The position numbers and the translations under genes were made by a program. DNA of 24,659 nt from an uncultured Devosia sp. (GTDB taxonomy: Bacteria > Pseudomonadota > Alphaproteobacteria > Rhizobiales > Devosiaceae), in contig NZ_CAMLHM010000053.1 of the NCBI RefSeq assembly GCF_946479885.1, positions 1-24,659 of the forward strand. The letters run 5' to 3'. Below the pieces are notes generated by a model that ran no database searches, was not told the DNA's origin, and saw nothing but the letters and a program-made list of their open reading frames with translations. Positions 14,159 through 21,757 of the stretch are shown here, in pieces (within the stretch, counting starts at the first letter, position 1; the number at the start of each line of letters is the position of its first letter).

Positions 14159-15436
14159 TCACGCCGTGGCGGGCGCTTCGTCCTTCTTGCGCTCGGAGTA
14201 GATGTAGAGCGGACGGACGTCCTTGCCGTTCACCACTTCGGCGCTGATCACCACTTCTTCCACGCCTTCGAGCGACGGCAGGTCGTACATGGTGTCGAGC
14301 AGGATCGCTTCCATGATCGAACGGAGGCCACGAGCGCCGGTCTTGCGTTCGATGGCGCGTTCGGCAATCGCCTTGAGAGCGTCCTCGTGGAAGGTCAGCT
14401 CGACCTCTTCCATCTGGAACAGGCGCTGGTACTGGCGCACTAGGGCGTTCTTGGGGGCGGTCAGGATTTCGATCAGGGCCGAGATGTCGAGGTCTTCGAG
14501 CGTCGCCAGTACGGGCAGACGGCCGATGAATTCGGGGATCAGGCCGAAACGCACCAGATCTTCGGGAGCAACGTCTGCCAGGATCTGGCCGACGCGACGG
14601 TCGTTCGGATCCTTGACCGTGGCCGAGAAGCCGATGCCCGAGCCTTCGCCGCGCGCCGAGATGATCTTTTCGAGACCGGCAAAGGCGCCGCCGCAGATGA
14701 ACAGGATGTTGGTCGTGTCCACCTGCAGGAATTCCTGCTGCGGATGCTTGCGGCCGCCCTGCGGCGGAACCGAAGCGACGGTGCCTTCCATGATCTTCAG
14801 CAAGGCCTGCTGCACGCCTTCGCCCGAGACGTCGCGGGTGATCGACGGGTTGTCGGACTTGCGGCTGATCTTGTCGACTTCGTCGATATAGACGATGCCG
14901 CGCTGGGCCTTCTCGACATTGTAATCCGCGGCCTGGAGCAGCTTCAGGATGATGTTTTCCACGTCCTCGCCGACATAGCCGGCTTCGGTGAGGGTGGTGG
15001 CATCGGCCATGGTGAAGGGCACGTCCAGGATTCGGGCCAGCGTCTGGGCCAGCAGCGTCTTGCCCGAACCGGTGGGACCGATCAGCAGGATGTTGGACTT
15101 GGAAAGCTCAACGTCCTGGTTCTTGGTCGCGTGGTGCAGGCGCTTGTAGTGGTTGTGGACGGCCACGGACAGCACGCGCTTGGCGCGGAACTGACCGATG
15201 ACGTAATCGTCGAGCACCTTGCAGATATCGGCAGGGGTCGGCACGCCATCGGAGGACTTGACCATGGAGGTCTTGTTCTCTTCGCGGATGATGTCCATGC
15301 ACAGCTCGACGCATTCATCACAGATGAACACGGTCGGACCGGCGATCAGCTTGCGAACCTCATGCTGGGATTTCCCGCAGAACGAGCAATAAAGCGTGTT
15401 CTTGGAGGTTTCGCCGTTCGTTGTCTCTTTGGACAT
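14159..15436 (-). CDS. clpX: ATP-dependent Clp protease ATP-binding subunit ClpX
   Basis: This 425-residue AAA+ unfoldase feeds tagged proteins into ClpP. It has an N-terminal zinc-binding domain (Cys17, Cys20, Cys39, Cys42), Walker A GPTGSGKT (120-127), pore loop GYVG (153-156), Walker [11 protein letters not shown] (Asp185, Glu186), the RKH loop around 228-230, and the ClpP-docking IGF tripeptide (267-269). Length and every key motif are canonical. ATG 15436 follows GGGAG. It lies 172 bases downstream of clpP in the same direction, separated by a hairpin, so it is probably expressed both by read-through and from an internal promoter. Confidence 0.98.
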   Translation of the reverse strand: MSKETTNGETSKNTLYCSFCGKSQHEVRKLIAGPTVFICDECVELCMDIIREENKTSMVKSSDGVPTPADICKVLDDYVIGQFRAKRVLSVAVHNHYKRLHHATKNQDVELSKSNILLIGPTGSGKTLLAQTLARILDVPFTMADATTLTEAGYVGEDVENIILKLLQAADYNVEKAQRGIVYIDEVDKISRKSDNPSITRDVSGEGVQQALLKIMEGTVASVPPQGGRKHPQQEFLQVDTTNILFICGGAFAGLEKIISARGEGSGIGFSATVKDPNDRRVGQILADVAPEDLVRFGLIPEFIGRLPVLATLEDLDISALIEILTAPKNALVRQYQRLFQMEEVELTFHEDALKAIAERAIERKTGARGLRSIMEAILLDTMYDLPSLEGVEEVVISAEVVNGKDVRPLYIYSERKKDEAPATA

Positions 15437-15448
15437 CCTGTCACTCCC

Positions 15449-15465
15449 GGGGGCAGAGCGCCCCC
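15449..15465 (-). promoter_or_regulatory. GC hairpin in the clpX leader
   Basis: GGGGGC and GCCCCC (15449-15454, 15460-15465) form a six-pair stem around a five-base loop, just upstream of the clpX ribosome-binding site GGGAG. It might modulate clpX translation. The structure is visible; the function is not. Confidence 0.4.
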
Positions 15466-15515
15466 AAAACCAGCGTTATCGGAAACCGTAACGCCGAAGG
15501 CATAAACAAAGTCTA

Positions 15516-15546
15516 AGCCGGAACGATCCTAAAGACCGTTCCGGCT
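15516..15546 (-). terminator. Hairpin between clpP and clpX, possible partial terminator
   Basis: AGCCGGAACG (15516-15525) and CGTTCCGGCT (15537-15546) form a perfect 10-base stem with an 11-base loop. Downstream on the minus strand is only TAGACTTTG, not a strong U-run. It may be a processing site or an attenuator that lowers clpX relative to clpP. Confidence 0.5.
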
Positions 15547-15608
15547 CGGTGCAATTGCGTGGCGATCACAGTCCACGGCGCATCGGCAATGTGATTAACG
15601 CAGGTCAA

Positions 15609-16238
15609 TCAGCTCGCTGCGTCCGGCACGATGCGCTTTTCGTGGATGGCATCGATCAGGCCAAAAGTCTTGGCCTCTTCCGGCGACAGGAAATTGTCAC
15701 GCTCGAGCGCGCGCTCGACTTCCTCGTATGTGCGGCCAGTGTGCTTCTCATAAATCTGATTAAGACGACGCTTCAAGCCCTCGACTTCCTTGGCATGAAT
15801 CAGAATGTCGGTGACCTGACCCTGATAGCCGCCAGAAGGCTGGTGGACCATGATGCGCGAGTTCGGCAGCGAGTGGCGCATGCCGTTTTCGCCGGCGGCG
15901 AGCAGCAGAGAGCCCATCGAGGCGGCCTGACCCATCACCATGGTGGCGACGGCCGGGCGGATGAACTGCATGGTGTCGTAGATCGACAGACCCGAGGTCA
16001 CCACGCCGCCGGGCGAGTTGATATAGAGCGCGATTTCCTTTTTCGGATTTTCCGATTCGAGGAACAGCAGCTGTGCCACGATGAGCGAGGCCATGTTGTC
16101 CTCGACCACGCCGGTCACGAAAATGATGCGTTCGCGCAGGAGGCGCGAATAGATGTCGAAGGCACGCTCGCCGCGGTTGGATTGCTCCACCACCATCGGA
16201 ACGAGCGTGTTCATGTAGATATCGTGCGGATCCCGCAT
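15609..16238 (-). CDS. clpP: ATP-dependent Clp protease proteolytic subunit ClpP
   Basis: This 209-residue serine peptidase forms the tetradecameric chamber of ClpXP. The catalytic triad is Ser107 in GQAASMGS, His132 in MVHQPSGG and Asp181 in [22 protein letters not shown] is the family-specific oxyanion-hole region. ATG 16238 follows AAGGGG at good spacing; an internal ATG ([11 protein letters not shown]) nine codons... is eight residues in and is also seen as a start in relatives, with little effect on the mature enzyme. It is the first gene of the clpP-clpX unit, with a sigma-70-type promoter at 16412-16440. Confidence 0.97.
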   Translation of the reverse strand: MRDPHDIYMNTLVPMVVEQSNRGERAFDIYSRLLRERIIFVTGVVEDNMASLIVAQLLFLESENPKKEIALYINSPGGVVTSGLSIYDTMQFIRPAVATMVMGQAASMGSLLLAAGENGMRHSLPNSRIMVHQPSGGYQGQVTDILIHAKEVEGLKRRLNQIYEKHTGRTYEEVERALERDNFLSPEEAKTFGLIDAIHEKRIVPDAAS

Positions 16239-16411
16239 GTGATGCCCCTTTTGCCGTGCCGGGTCGCGGACCGGGCTGGCAGGTTTTCCAGATGAAACAC
16301 GATCCCGTCCCGAACTCGGACATCGGGGGTTCGGGGATCATGCCGAATATCGAATCGACGCGACGCGACGGCCGATTGCAGACTACGCCGCCTTAAGAGC
16401 GGGTAAAGGCA

Positions 16412-16440
16412 CAGATAGGCGGCATTGGGGCACGCTTCAA
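16412..16440 (-). promoter_or_regulatory. Candidate sigma-70 promoter of clpP
   Basis: On the minus strand TTGAAG (16435-16440) is separated by 17 bases from TATCTG (16412-16417). The site is about 175 bases upstream of the clpP start, within the 242-base gap 16239-16480, where no gene was seen. The leader contains CCCGAAC/GTTCGGG-like complementary blocks (about 16311-16336). Confidence 0.55.
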
Positions 16441-16480
16441 TAGGGCATGCGGCCGATGTGACGGAAGGGTGAATGCCGGC

Positions 16481-16711
16481 TTAGGCCGAGAAGGCAACCG
16501 CGACGCCCTTCTTCTTGAAATAGGCCTGCATGATCTTGCGGCCCTGGCGATTGGACTGGGCCAGCTTGGCCGGCTCGAACACGGCTTCCTTGGCGCCTTC
16601 GCGGGCCATGGCGGCCTTGAGCGCGGCGATGTGGGCGTCCAGGTCCTCGTTGTTGCTCTTGATCGAGGTGTAGATGTTGTCGATGGCCTGGGCCAGGGTC
16701 AGGTCGCTCAT
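16481..16711 (-). CDS. Small uncharacterised protein (76 residues)
   Basis: The protein starts MSDLTLAQAIDNIYTSIKSN and ends KKKGVAVAFSA. It is largely helical, with an acidic first half (NNEDLDAHIAALKAAMAREG) and a basic second half (LAQSNRQGRKIMQAYFKKKG). There is no signal peptide, membrane segment or cysteine. I do not recognise the family. The ATG at 16711 is preceded by GGAG at eight bases; an upstream ATG would add 40 residues of unlikely composition. It lies in the clpP direction but 240 bases upstream of clpP and diverges from the P450 gene. Codon use looks like its neighbours, so it is probably a real gene. Confidence 0.75.
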   Translation of the reverse strand: MSDLTLAQAIDNIYTSIKSNNEDLDAHIAALKAAMAREGAKEAVFEPAKLAQSNRQGRKIMQAYFKKKGVAVAFSA

Positions 16712-16781
16712 AACGGGCTCCGCGAAATATCTTGCCCCTGCACTAGCGATTTTTTCGGCGGGAGCAAGGCATCTCCGCCGT

Positions 16782-16809
16782 TTGCTTGGCGGCAATGACC
16801 TCGTATGGT
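16782..16809 (+). promoter_or_regulatory. Candidate promoter of the P450 gene
   Basis: TTGCTT (16782-16787), 16 bases, TATGGT (16804-16809). If used, transcription would start near 16816, after the alternative TTG/ATG codons at 16786/16795 and 24 bases before ATG 16840. The match is modest. Confidence 0.35.
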
Positions 16810-16839
16810 CGGGCGAACCTTCCCAAGACATTGATTTCC

Positions 16840-18096
16840 ATGGCCGCCATTCTCCAGCTCAAGCCGATCACCGACGTTCCAGATAACAGGCGCGCCAGCG
16901 CCGAGCCGCGCGATCCGGCCTTCTACCAGAACCCCTATGCCTTCTACGACCGGCTGCATGCCGACAATCCCACCTTCTTCTGGGAGCAGTATGGGCATTG
17001 GTGCTTTGCCGGCTTCAAGGATGTGAGCGCCCTGCTCCGCGACAAGCGCTTCGGGCGCGAAATCCTGCATGTGGCGACGCGCGAGGAGCTGGGCATGCCC
17101 GAGCCTACGCCGCATACGGCGGCGTTCGACCTGACCGAGAAGCACTCGCTGCTCAACCTGGAGCCGCCGGCCCATACGCGGCTGCGCACGCTGGTGAACC
17201 GGGCGTTTGTTTCGCGCCATGTGGAACAATTGCGGCCACGCATCGTCAAGCTGGCCAATGAGATGATCGACCGCTTCGAGGGCGAGGATACGGTCGACCT
17301 CATCAAGGCGTTTGCGGCGCCGATCCCGGCCATCATCATTGCCGAGATGATCGGGCTGCCGCCCGAAAGCGCGCCAAAGCTGCTCAACTGGTCCAACCGC
17401 ATGGTGACCATGTATGTGCTGGGGGTGAGCCGCGAGACGGAGCTGGACGCCAACCAGGCGTCGCAGGATTTCATGGATTTCGTCGGCGAGGCCATCAAGG
17501 AGCGGCGCCGGCAGCCGCGCGAAGACCTGCTCAGCCACATGCTGACATCGGATCGCGATGGCGACGTGCTCAGCGACGAAGAGGTGATGTCCACCGCCAT
17601 CCTGCTGCTCAATGCCGGGCACGAGGCGACGGTGCACACGACCGGCAACGGGGTCAAATCCATCCTCGAAAGCGGTATCGATCCGGTTACGCTTTTTGCG
17701 ACGCCGGAACAGACCGAGGCGACAGTTGAGGAATGCCTGCGCTTCGACGCGCCGCTGCATCTGTTCACGCGCTATGCACTCAGCGACCTCGACTATGAGG
17801 GGCTGCACCTGCGCAAGGGCGACGTGATCGGGCTGATGCTGGGCGCGGCCAACCGCGACCCCAGGCGCTTCGCCAATGCCAATACCTTCGATCCATTCCG
17901 GACGGATGGCGCCAATGTGAGCTTCGGCGCGGGCATCCACTTCTGCATCGGCGCGCCGCTGGCCCGGATCGAGCTGCAGGTGGCGTTCAGCGAGCTATTC
18001 AAGCGCCTGCCGAAGTTGAGGCTGGCCGAGGAGCCCAGGTACAACAACGTGTACCATTTCCACGGGCTGCAGAGGCTGATGGTGAGCTGGCGGTAG
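16840..18096 (+). CDS. Cytochrome P450
   Basis: This soluble, bacterial-type P450 has 418 residues from ATG 16840. It shows I-helix AGHEAT (259-264, oxygen activation), ExxR Glu298-Arg301 in EECLR, the NLEPPAHTRLR C-helix region, and the haem-ligand motif FGAGIHFCIG with Cys369. It should hydroxylate a small organic substrate using electrons from a ferredoxin or flavodoxin. No redox partner gene is nearby and the substrate cannot be deduced. The ribosome-binding site at 16840 is poor; in-frame TTG 16786 and ATG 16795 are less likely because they precede or overlap the candidate promoter. Start confidence is lower than gene confidence. Confidence 0.93.
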   Translation: MAAILQLKPITDVPDNRRASAEPRDPAFYQNPYAFYDRLHADNPTFFWEQYGHWCFAGFKDVSALLRDKRFGREILHVATREELGMPEPTPHTAAFDLTEKHSLLNLEPPAHTRLRTLVNRAFVSRHVEQLRPRIVKLANEMIDRFEGEDTVDLIKAFAAPIPAIIIAEMIGLPPESAPKLLNWSNRMVTMYVLGVSRETELDANQASQDFMDFVGEAIKERRRQPREDLLSHMLTSDRDGDVLSDEEVMSTAILLLNAGHEATVHTTGNGVKSILESGIDPVTLFATPEQTEATVEECLRFDAPLHLFTRYALSDLDYEGLHLRKGDVIGLMLGAANRDPRRFANANTFDPFRTDGANVSFGAGIHFCIGAPLARIELQVAFSELFKRLPKLRLAEEPRYNNVYHFHGLQRLMVSWR

Positions 18097-18098
18097 CG

Positions 18099-18218
18099 AT
18101 GAGCGGGAAGTTCATCGGTTGGGCAATTGCCATCACGGCGACCTTCTTGCTGGCTTTCTGGTTTTGGGATTTGTTCCTGTCACCCCAAGCTGATTGCCTG
18201 GACAGAGGTGGGCGGTGA
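18099..18218 (+). CDS. Possible 39-residue single-pass membrane peptide
   Basis: An ATG lies two bases after the P450 stop codon. The frame reads MSGKFIGWAIAITATFLLAF and continues WFWDLFLSPQAD, ending RGGR, so one hydrophobic helix (residues 6-27) follows a short basic start. Translational coupling to the P450 is plausible (GGTAGCG is not a good ribosome-binding site on its own). It could be a tiny membrane anchor or partner, or a chance frame; nothing is recognised. Confidence 0.4.
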   Translation: MSGKFIGWAIAITATFLLAFWFWDLFLSPQADCLDRGGR

Positions 18219-18278
18219 GATCATGCATCCGCCTCATGCCAGTTGGTATAGATTGCTCGCGTAGAGATCACGACATTG

Positions 18279-18355
18279 CCCCTCATCCGCCCTTCGGGCC
18301 CCTTCTTCCGCAAGGGGAGAAGGTGGCTTGGCCTCAGGCCAAGACGGATGAGGGG
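18279..18355. repeat. Intergenic palindromic repeat
   Basis: CCCCTCATCCG (18279-18289) and CGGATGAGGGG (18345-18355) are inverted. Inner stems GCCCTTCGGGC, CCTTCTTCCGCAAGGGGAGAAGG and GGCTTGGCCTCAGGCCAAG lie between them. The same family recurs, partial, at 20101-20147. The 215 bases between 18219 and 18433 hold only such repeats. Confidence 0.8.
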
Positions 18356-18379
18356 GTAGGCCGCGGCATTTGAAACCAG

Positions 18380-18405
18380 GCCCTCGGGTCAAGCCCGAGG
18401 GTGAC
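18380..18405. repeat. Short hairpin repeat (CCTCGGGTCAAGCCCGAGG)
   Basis: CCTCGGG and CCCGAGG pair around TCAAG, followed by GTGAC. It resembles one half of the larger GTCAT...ATGAC-type intergenic repeat seen at 19935-20031. Confidence 0.6.
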
Positions 18406-18433
18406 GATCGAGTTTGGGTGGGCGACCGGGGGC

Positions 18434-19906
18434 CTACAAGCTCGCCAATACCCCCGGCACCAGCAGGGGCAGGTCTTCGCTGATCAGGCCCGGGCCACCG
18501 AAGCGGTTGGCGGCCTCCGCATGCAGCCATACGGCGGCGCAGGCGGCTTCCCAGCCCGCCATGCCCTGCCCCATCAGGCCTGCCACCATGCCGGCCAGGA
18601 CATCGCCGGAACCGGCTGTGCCGAGCCAGGCCGGGGCATTGGCGTTTATGGCGGCGCGGCCATCGGGGCTGGCGATGACGGTGTCGCTGCCCTTGAGGAT
18701 GATGATGGCACCCGAATGCGTGGCGGCGGCGCGGGCCTTTTCCAGCTTGCCGCCGGGCACGTCGCCGAAGAGGCGCTGGAATTCGCCCTCATGGGGGGTC
18801 ATGACGACCGGACGGTCGTGCGCCTTGATGGCGGAAAACAGCGCGTCGGCGTCACCGGCAAAGCTGGTCAGCGCATCGGCATCGAGCACGGTGGCGGCGC
18901 CGGAGCCGAGAACGGCCAGCACGCGGTCGCGGGTTTCGGCGCCAATGCCGGCCGCGGGGCCGACGACGACGGCGTTCATGCGCTTGTCGGCCAGTAGCGT
19001 GGTCAGCGCATCCGCATCCGCGGCCGGCTTGAGCATGATGGCGGTGACATGGGCGGCGTGGACCATCAGGGCCGCTTCCGACCCGGCCAGCGACACCACC
19101 CCTGCCCCCACCCGGAAGGCGGCCATGGCGGCAAGCCGTGCGGCGCCGGTCTGCAGCGGCCCGCCGGACACGACGACCACATGGCCACGATGGAACTTGT
19201 TGCCCTCATTGTCTGCCTCGGGGATGGACCAGAGGCTGGGCGTATTCTGCCAGGCGGTCGCCGCGATCGGGGCCAGCACCGTTTCAGGAATGCCGATTTC
19301 GGCCAGAACCGCCTCGCCGCAGTGGTCGCGGCCCGGTTGCAGCAGATGGCCCGGCTTGAGGCGAAAAAAGGTGACAGTCATGTCGGCGATGATGGCGGCG
19401 CCCCGCGCGGCGCCCGTGGCCCCGTCAATGCCGCTGGCGATGTCGATGCTGACAACCGGGCGGCTGCTGGCATTGACCGCATCGATGATATCGGCGAATT
19501 CGCCCTCGACATCGCGGTCAAGCCCGGCGCCCAGCAACGCATCGACGATGAGGTCGGCGCCCTCGATGTCGGCGGCAGCGGGTGCTTCAACGCGGCCGGT
19601 CCATTGCTGCGCCACGGCGGCGGCGTCACCCTTGAGCGTGTCGCGCTGGCCGATGAGGCGAAGCTGCACCGGCCAGCCCTTCTGCTTGAGCAGGCGGGCG
19701 ACGACGAAGCCATCTCCGCCATTGTTGCCGGGCCCGCACAGCACCAGCACCGAGCGCTGGTAGTAGCGCTCCATGATGGCCTCGGCGACGGCCTTGCCGG
19801 CCGCCTCCATGAGCTTCAGCGACTTCACCCCGGCCTGCACGGCCAGGCGATCGGCCTCGCCCATCTGGCGCGGCGTGAGCAGGATATCTGAGGGAGCTGA
19901 TGTCAT
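18434..19906 (-). CDS. nnr: Bifunctional NAD(P)H-hydrate epimerase / ADP-dependent NAD(P)H-hydrate dehydratase
   Basis: This 490-residue metabolite-repair enzyme restores NADH/NADPH from the damaged hydrated forms. The N-terminal YjeF epimerase domain (about 1-215) has GPGNNGGDG (58-66), VDALLGAGL (121-129) and DIASGID (155-161). The C-terminal ribokinase-like dehydratase domain (about 225-490) has TPHEGEF (370-376) and the anion-hole motif GTAGSGD (429-435). ATG 19906 follows GGAA; upstream in the same frame lies a translated palindromic repeat, not protein. In related alphaproteobacteria nnr often neighbours glnB-glnA; here tig and four further features intervene. Confidence 0.96.
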   Translation of the reverse strand: MTSAPSDILLTPRQMGEADRLAVQAGVKSLKLMEAAGKAVAEAIMERYYQRSVLVLCGPGNNGGDGFVVARLLKQKGWPVQLRLIGQRDTLKGDAAAVAQQWTGRVEAPAAADIEGADLIVDALLGAGLDRDVEGEFADIIDAVNASSRPVVSIDIASGIDGATGAARGAAIIADMTVTFFRLKPGHLLQPGRDHCGEAVLAEIGIPETVLAPIAATAWQNTPSLWSIPEADNEGNKFHRGHVVVVSGGPLQTGAARLAAMAAFRVGAGVVSLAGSEAALMVHAAHVTAIMLKPAADADALTTLLADKRMNAVVVGPAAGIGAETRDRVLAVLGSGAATVLDADALTSFAGDADALFSAIKAHDRPVVMTPHEGEFQRLFGDVPGGKLEKARAAATHSGAIIILKGSDTVIASPDGRAAINANAPAWLGTAGSGDVLAGMVAGLMGQGMAGWEAACAAVWLHAEAANRFGGPGLISEDLPLLVPGVLASL

Positions 19907-19934
19907 GGCTATTGGGTTCCTGGGCAGGCGCGAT

Positions 19935-20031
19935 GTCATCCCGGCGAAGGCCGGGATCCATGTCCGGCAGTCCCCGCGCATCGAGTGCGCGGCTTGGCCA
20001 CCGCATGGATTCCGGCCTGCGCCGGAATGAC
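19935..20031. repeat. Intergenic inverted repeat upstream of nnr
   Basis: The left arm (19935-19961, beginning GTCATCCCGGCGAAGGCCGG) and the right arm (20005-20031, ending GCGCCGGAATGAC) are inverted copies of about 27 bases with a few mismatches. Each arm is itself a hairpin. It is a dispersed palindromic repeat and the 261-base gap holds no gene. Confidence 0.82.
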
Positions 20032-20045
20032 CCGGGGTAACACAC

Positions 20046-20076
20046 AAACAAAAAGCCGCCCATTTCTGGGCGGCCT
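20046..20076 (-). terminator. Terminator of tig
   Basis: On the minus strand GCCGCCCA (20067-20074) pairs with TGGGCGGC (20055-20062) around a four-base loop, followed by TTTTTGTTTG. It lies about 90 bases after the tig stop, past a repeat fragment, and separates tig from nnr. Confidence 0.85.
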
Positions 20077-20100
20077 TCAAACTATCCCAACGAGAGGAAG

Positions 20101-20147
20101 CCCCCTCATCCGGCGCTGCGCGCCACCTTCTCCCAGATAGGGAGAAG
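20101..20147. repeat. Partial intergenic repeat between tig and its terminator
   Basis: CCCCCTCATCCGGCGCTGCG and CACCTTCTCCC/GGGAGAAG belong to the same family as 18279-18355, lacking the closing arm. It sits between the tig stop codon and the terminator, so it is transcribed as part of the tig 3' untranslated region. Confidence 0.65.
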
Positions 20148-20167
20148 CATAGCGCGGCTTGCGCTTG

Positions 20168-21547
20168 TTAGTGGTGGTGCTGTTCCGGCACTTCGTCTTC
20201 GTCGGCCTGGATCAGCTTGGCCAGTTCGGCGCGGGTCATCTTCTTGTCGGTGATCTTGCCCTTGTCGGCGACGAAGTCGACGACCTTGTTCTCGAACACA
20301 GGCGCGCGGAGGCCGGCAAGGGCCTGCGGGTTCTTGCGGTAGTAGTCGTAGACCTGCTGTTCCTGGCCGGGGAAGCGGCGCACTTCTGCGATCAGCGCCT
20401 GCTGGTGCTCTTCCTCGGTGACGTTCACATCGTTCTGGTTGCCGATTTCGGCGACGACCAGGCCCAGGCGCACGCGGCGCTCGGCGATCTTGCGATACTG
20501 CTCGCGCGCGGCTTCCTCGGTGGTGCCTTCGTCTTCGAAGGAACGGCCGTGGCTCTGCACTTCGTGCTCGACGCGCTGCCAGATGGTGGCGAATTCGGCT
20601 TCCACGAGCTGGGCGGGAACGTCGAACTTGTGGCCTTCGTCCAGCGCGTCCAGGATCTGGCGCTTCATGTGCTGGCGGCTCATCGAGGCGAGCGCGGCTT
20701 CCATCTGCGTCTTGACGGCGGCGCGCATGGCTTCGACGTTCTCGACGCCGAGGCGCTTGGCGAATTCGTCATCGAGCTCGCCCTGGTTGGGGCCGTCGAC
20801 ATGCAGGATCGTCACTTCGAACTGGGCCTTCTTGCCGGCCAGTTCGTCGCTCTGGTAGTCCTTGGGGAAGGTCACGTCGATCGTGCGGACTTCGCCCTTC
20901 TTCATGCCGATGAGCTGCTCTTCGAAGCCCGGGATGAACTCGCCCGAACCAACGGTCAGGTGCGCATGGTCAGACGTACCACCGTCGAAGGGCTTGCCCT
21001 TGATGGTGCCAACAAAGGTCAGGCCAAGACGGTCGCCATTCTCGACGACGCCTTCGTCACCCTTGTCGGTATAGCCACGGTTCTGGGCGAACACGCGGTT
21101 GACTTCAGCGGTGACTTCCTCGTCGGTGATGTCGATGACGGGCTTGTTGAGCTTGATACCGTCAAGGTTCATCAGCGCGACCGGCGGCAGCACTTCATAT
21201 TCGACTTCGAAGGCCAGGTCGGCCTTGCCGTCGAGCACGTCGTTGATGACGGCCTGGTCGTCCGGCAGATCGACCTTGGGCTGGGCGGCGGCGCGTTCCT
21301 TGCGGCCATCCAGGGTCTCGGACACGGTCGAGTTGATCGCGTCGGTCATCACTTCGGACATGGCCGAGCGGCCGAACATCTTCTTGATGTGGGCCAGCGG
21401 CACCTTGCCGGGACGGAAGCCCTTGATGTTGGCCTGGCCGCGGAGCTCTTCGAGCTTGTCGCCGAGACGCGTGTTGAGGGTGGCGGCCGGAATGGTGACG
21501 CTCAGCTTGCGCTTGAGGCCTTCATTGAGGGTTTCGGTAACCTGCAT
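20168..21547 (-). CDS. tig: Trigger factor (ribosome-associated chaperone)
   Basis: This 459-residue chaperone binds ribosomal protein L23 and shelters nascent chains. The ribosome-binding signature GFRPGKVP is at 43-50. An FKBP-type prolyl isomerase domain (about 155-245, GDRLGLTFVGTIKG to GSGEFIPGFEEQLIGMKKGE) is followed by the helical chaperone C-domain. The protein ends in an acidic, histidine-rich tail (EDEVPEQHHH). ATG 21547 begins the family's usual MQVTETLNEGLKRKL. An ATG seven codons upstream is possible but less typical. It follows tRNA-Leu by 48 bases with no visible promoter or terminator between. Confidence 0.97.
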   Translation of the reverse strand: MQVTETLNEGLKRKLSVTIPAATLNTRLGDKLEELRGQANIKGFRPGKVPLAHIKKMFGRSAMSEVMTDAINSTVSETLDGRKERAAAQPKVDLPDDQAVINDVLDGKADLAFEVEYEVLPPVALMNLDGIKLNKPVIDITDEEVTAEVNRVFAQNRGYTDKGDEGVVENGDRLGLTFVGTIKGKPFDGGTSDHAHLTVGSGEFIPGFEEQLIGMKKGEVRTIDVTFPKDYQSDELAGKKAQFEVTILHVDGPNQGELDDEFAKRLGVENVEAMRAAVKTQMEAALASMSRQHMKRQILDALDEGHKFDVPAQLVEAEFATIWQRVEHEVQSHGRSFEDEGTTEEAAREQYRKIAERRVRLGLVVAEIGNQNDVNVTEEEHQQALIAEVRRFPGQEQQVYDYYRKNPQALAGLRAPVFENKVVDFVADKGKITDKKMTRAELAKLIQADEDEVPEQHHH

Positions 21548-21595
21548 TCGGTTTTGTCCCGTATTCATTGATCCGTGGGGCCAAGGTACTTGATG

Positions 21596-21680
21596 TGGTG
21601 CGGGTGAGAGGACTCGAACCTCCACGCCTTGCGGCGCTGGAACCTAAATCCAGTGCGTCTACCAATTCCGCCACACCCGC
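21596..21680 (-). tRNA. tRNA-Leu (anticodon TAG)
   Basis: The minus strand reads GCGGGTGTGGCGGAATTGG at the 5' end and finishes CACCCGCACCA, so CCA is encoded. The stem CTGGA/TCCAG encloses TTTAGGT, giving anticodon TAG. A long variable arm, as expected of class II leucine tRNAs, is present (GCGCCGCAAGGCGT). Confidence 0.96.
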
Positions 21681-21709
21681 AAGGGTACCCGCTGGCCGGG
21701 TTGGCGTTG

Positions 21710-21738
21710 CATCTATATGAAGTGCGGAAGCCAGTCAA
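21710..21738 (-). promoter_or_regulatory. Candidate promoter of the tRNA-Leu/tig unit
   Basis: On the minus strand TTGACT (21733-21738) is followed by TATAGA after 15 bases (21712-21717) or TAGATG after 17 (21710-21715). It lies 30 bases upstream of the tRNA 5' end. Confidence 0.5.
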
Positions 21739-21757
21739 AGGGCATTGGGCCACGTCA

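Noticed and set aside
18414..19763. A 449-codon Ser/Ala/Pro-rich open frame on the plus strand
   Set aside because: It is a shadow of nnr; the composition is that of an antisense frame.
20159..21571. A 470-codon open frame on the plus strand
   Set aside because: It is a shadow of tig on the opposite strand.
21596..21757. tRNA-Leu as an integration site for the TPR-like gene
   Set aside because: The TPR gene lies on the 5' side of the tRNA. No integrase and no duplicated tRNA end were found.
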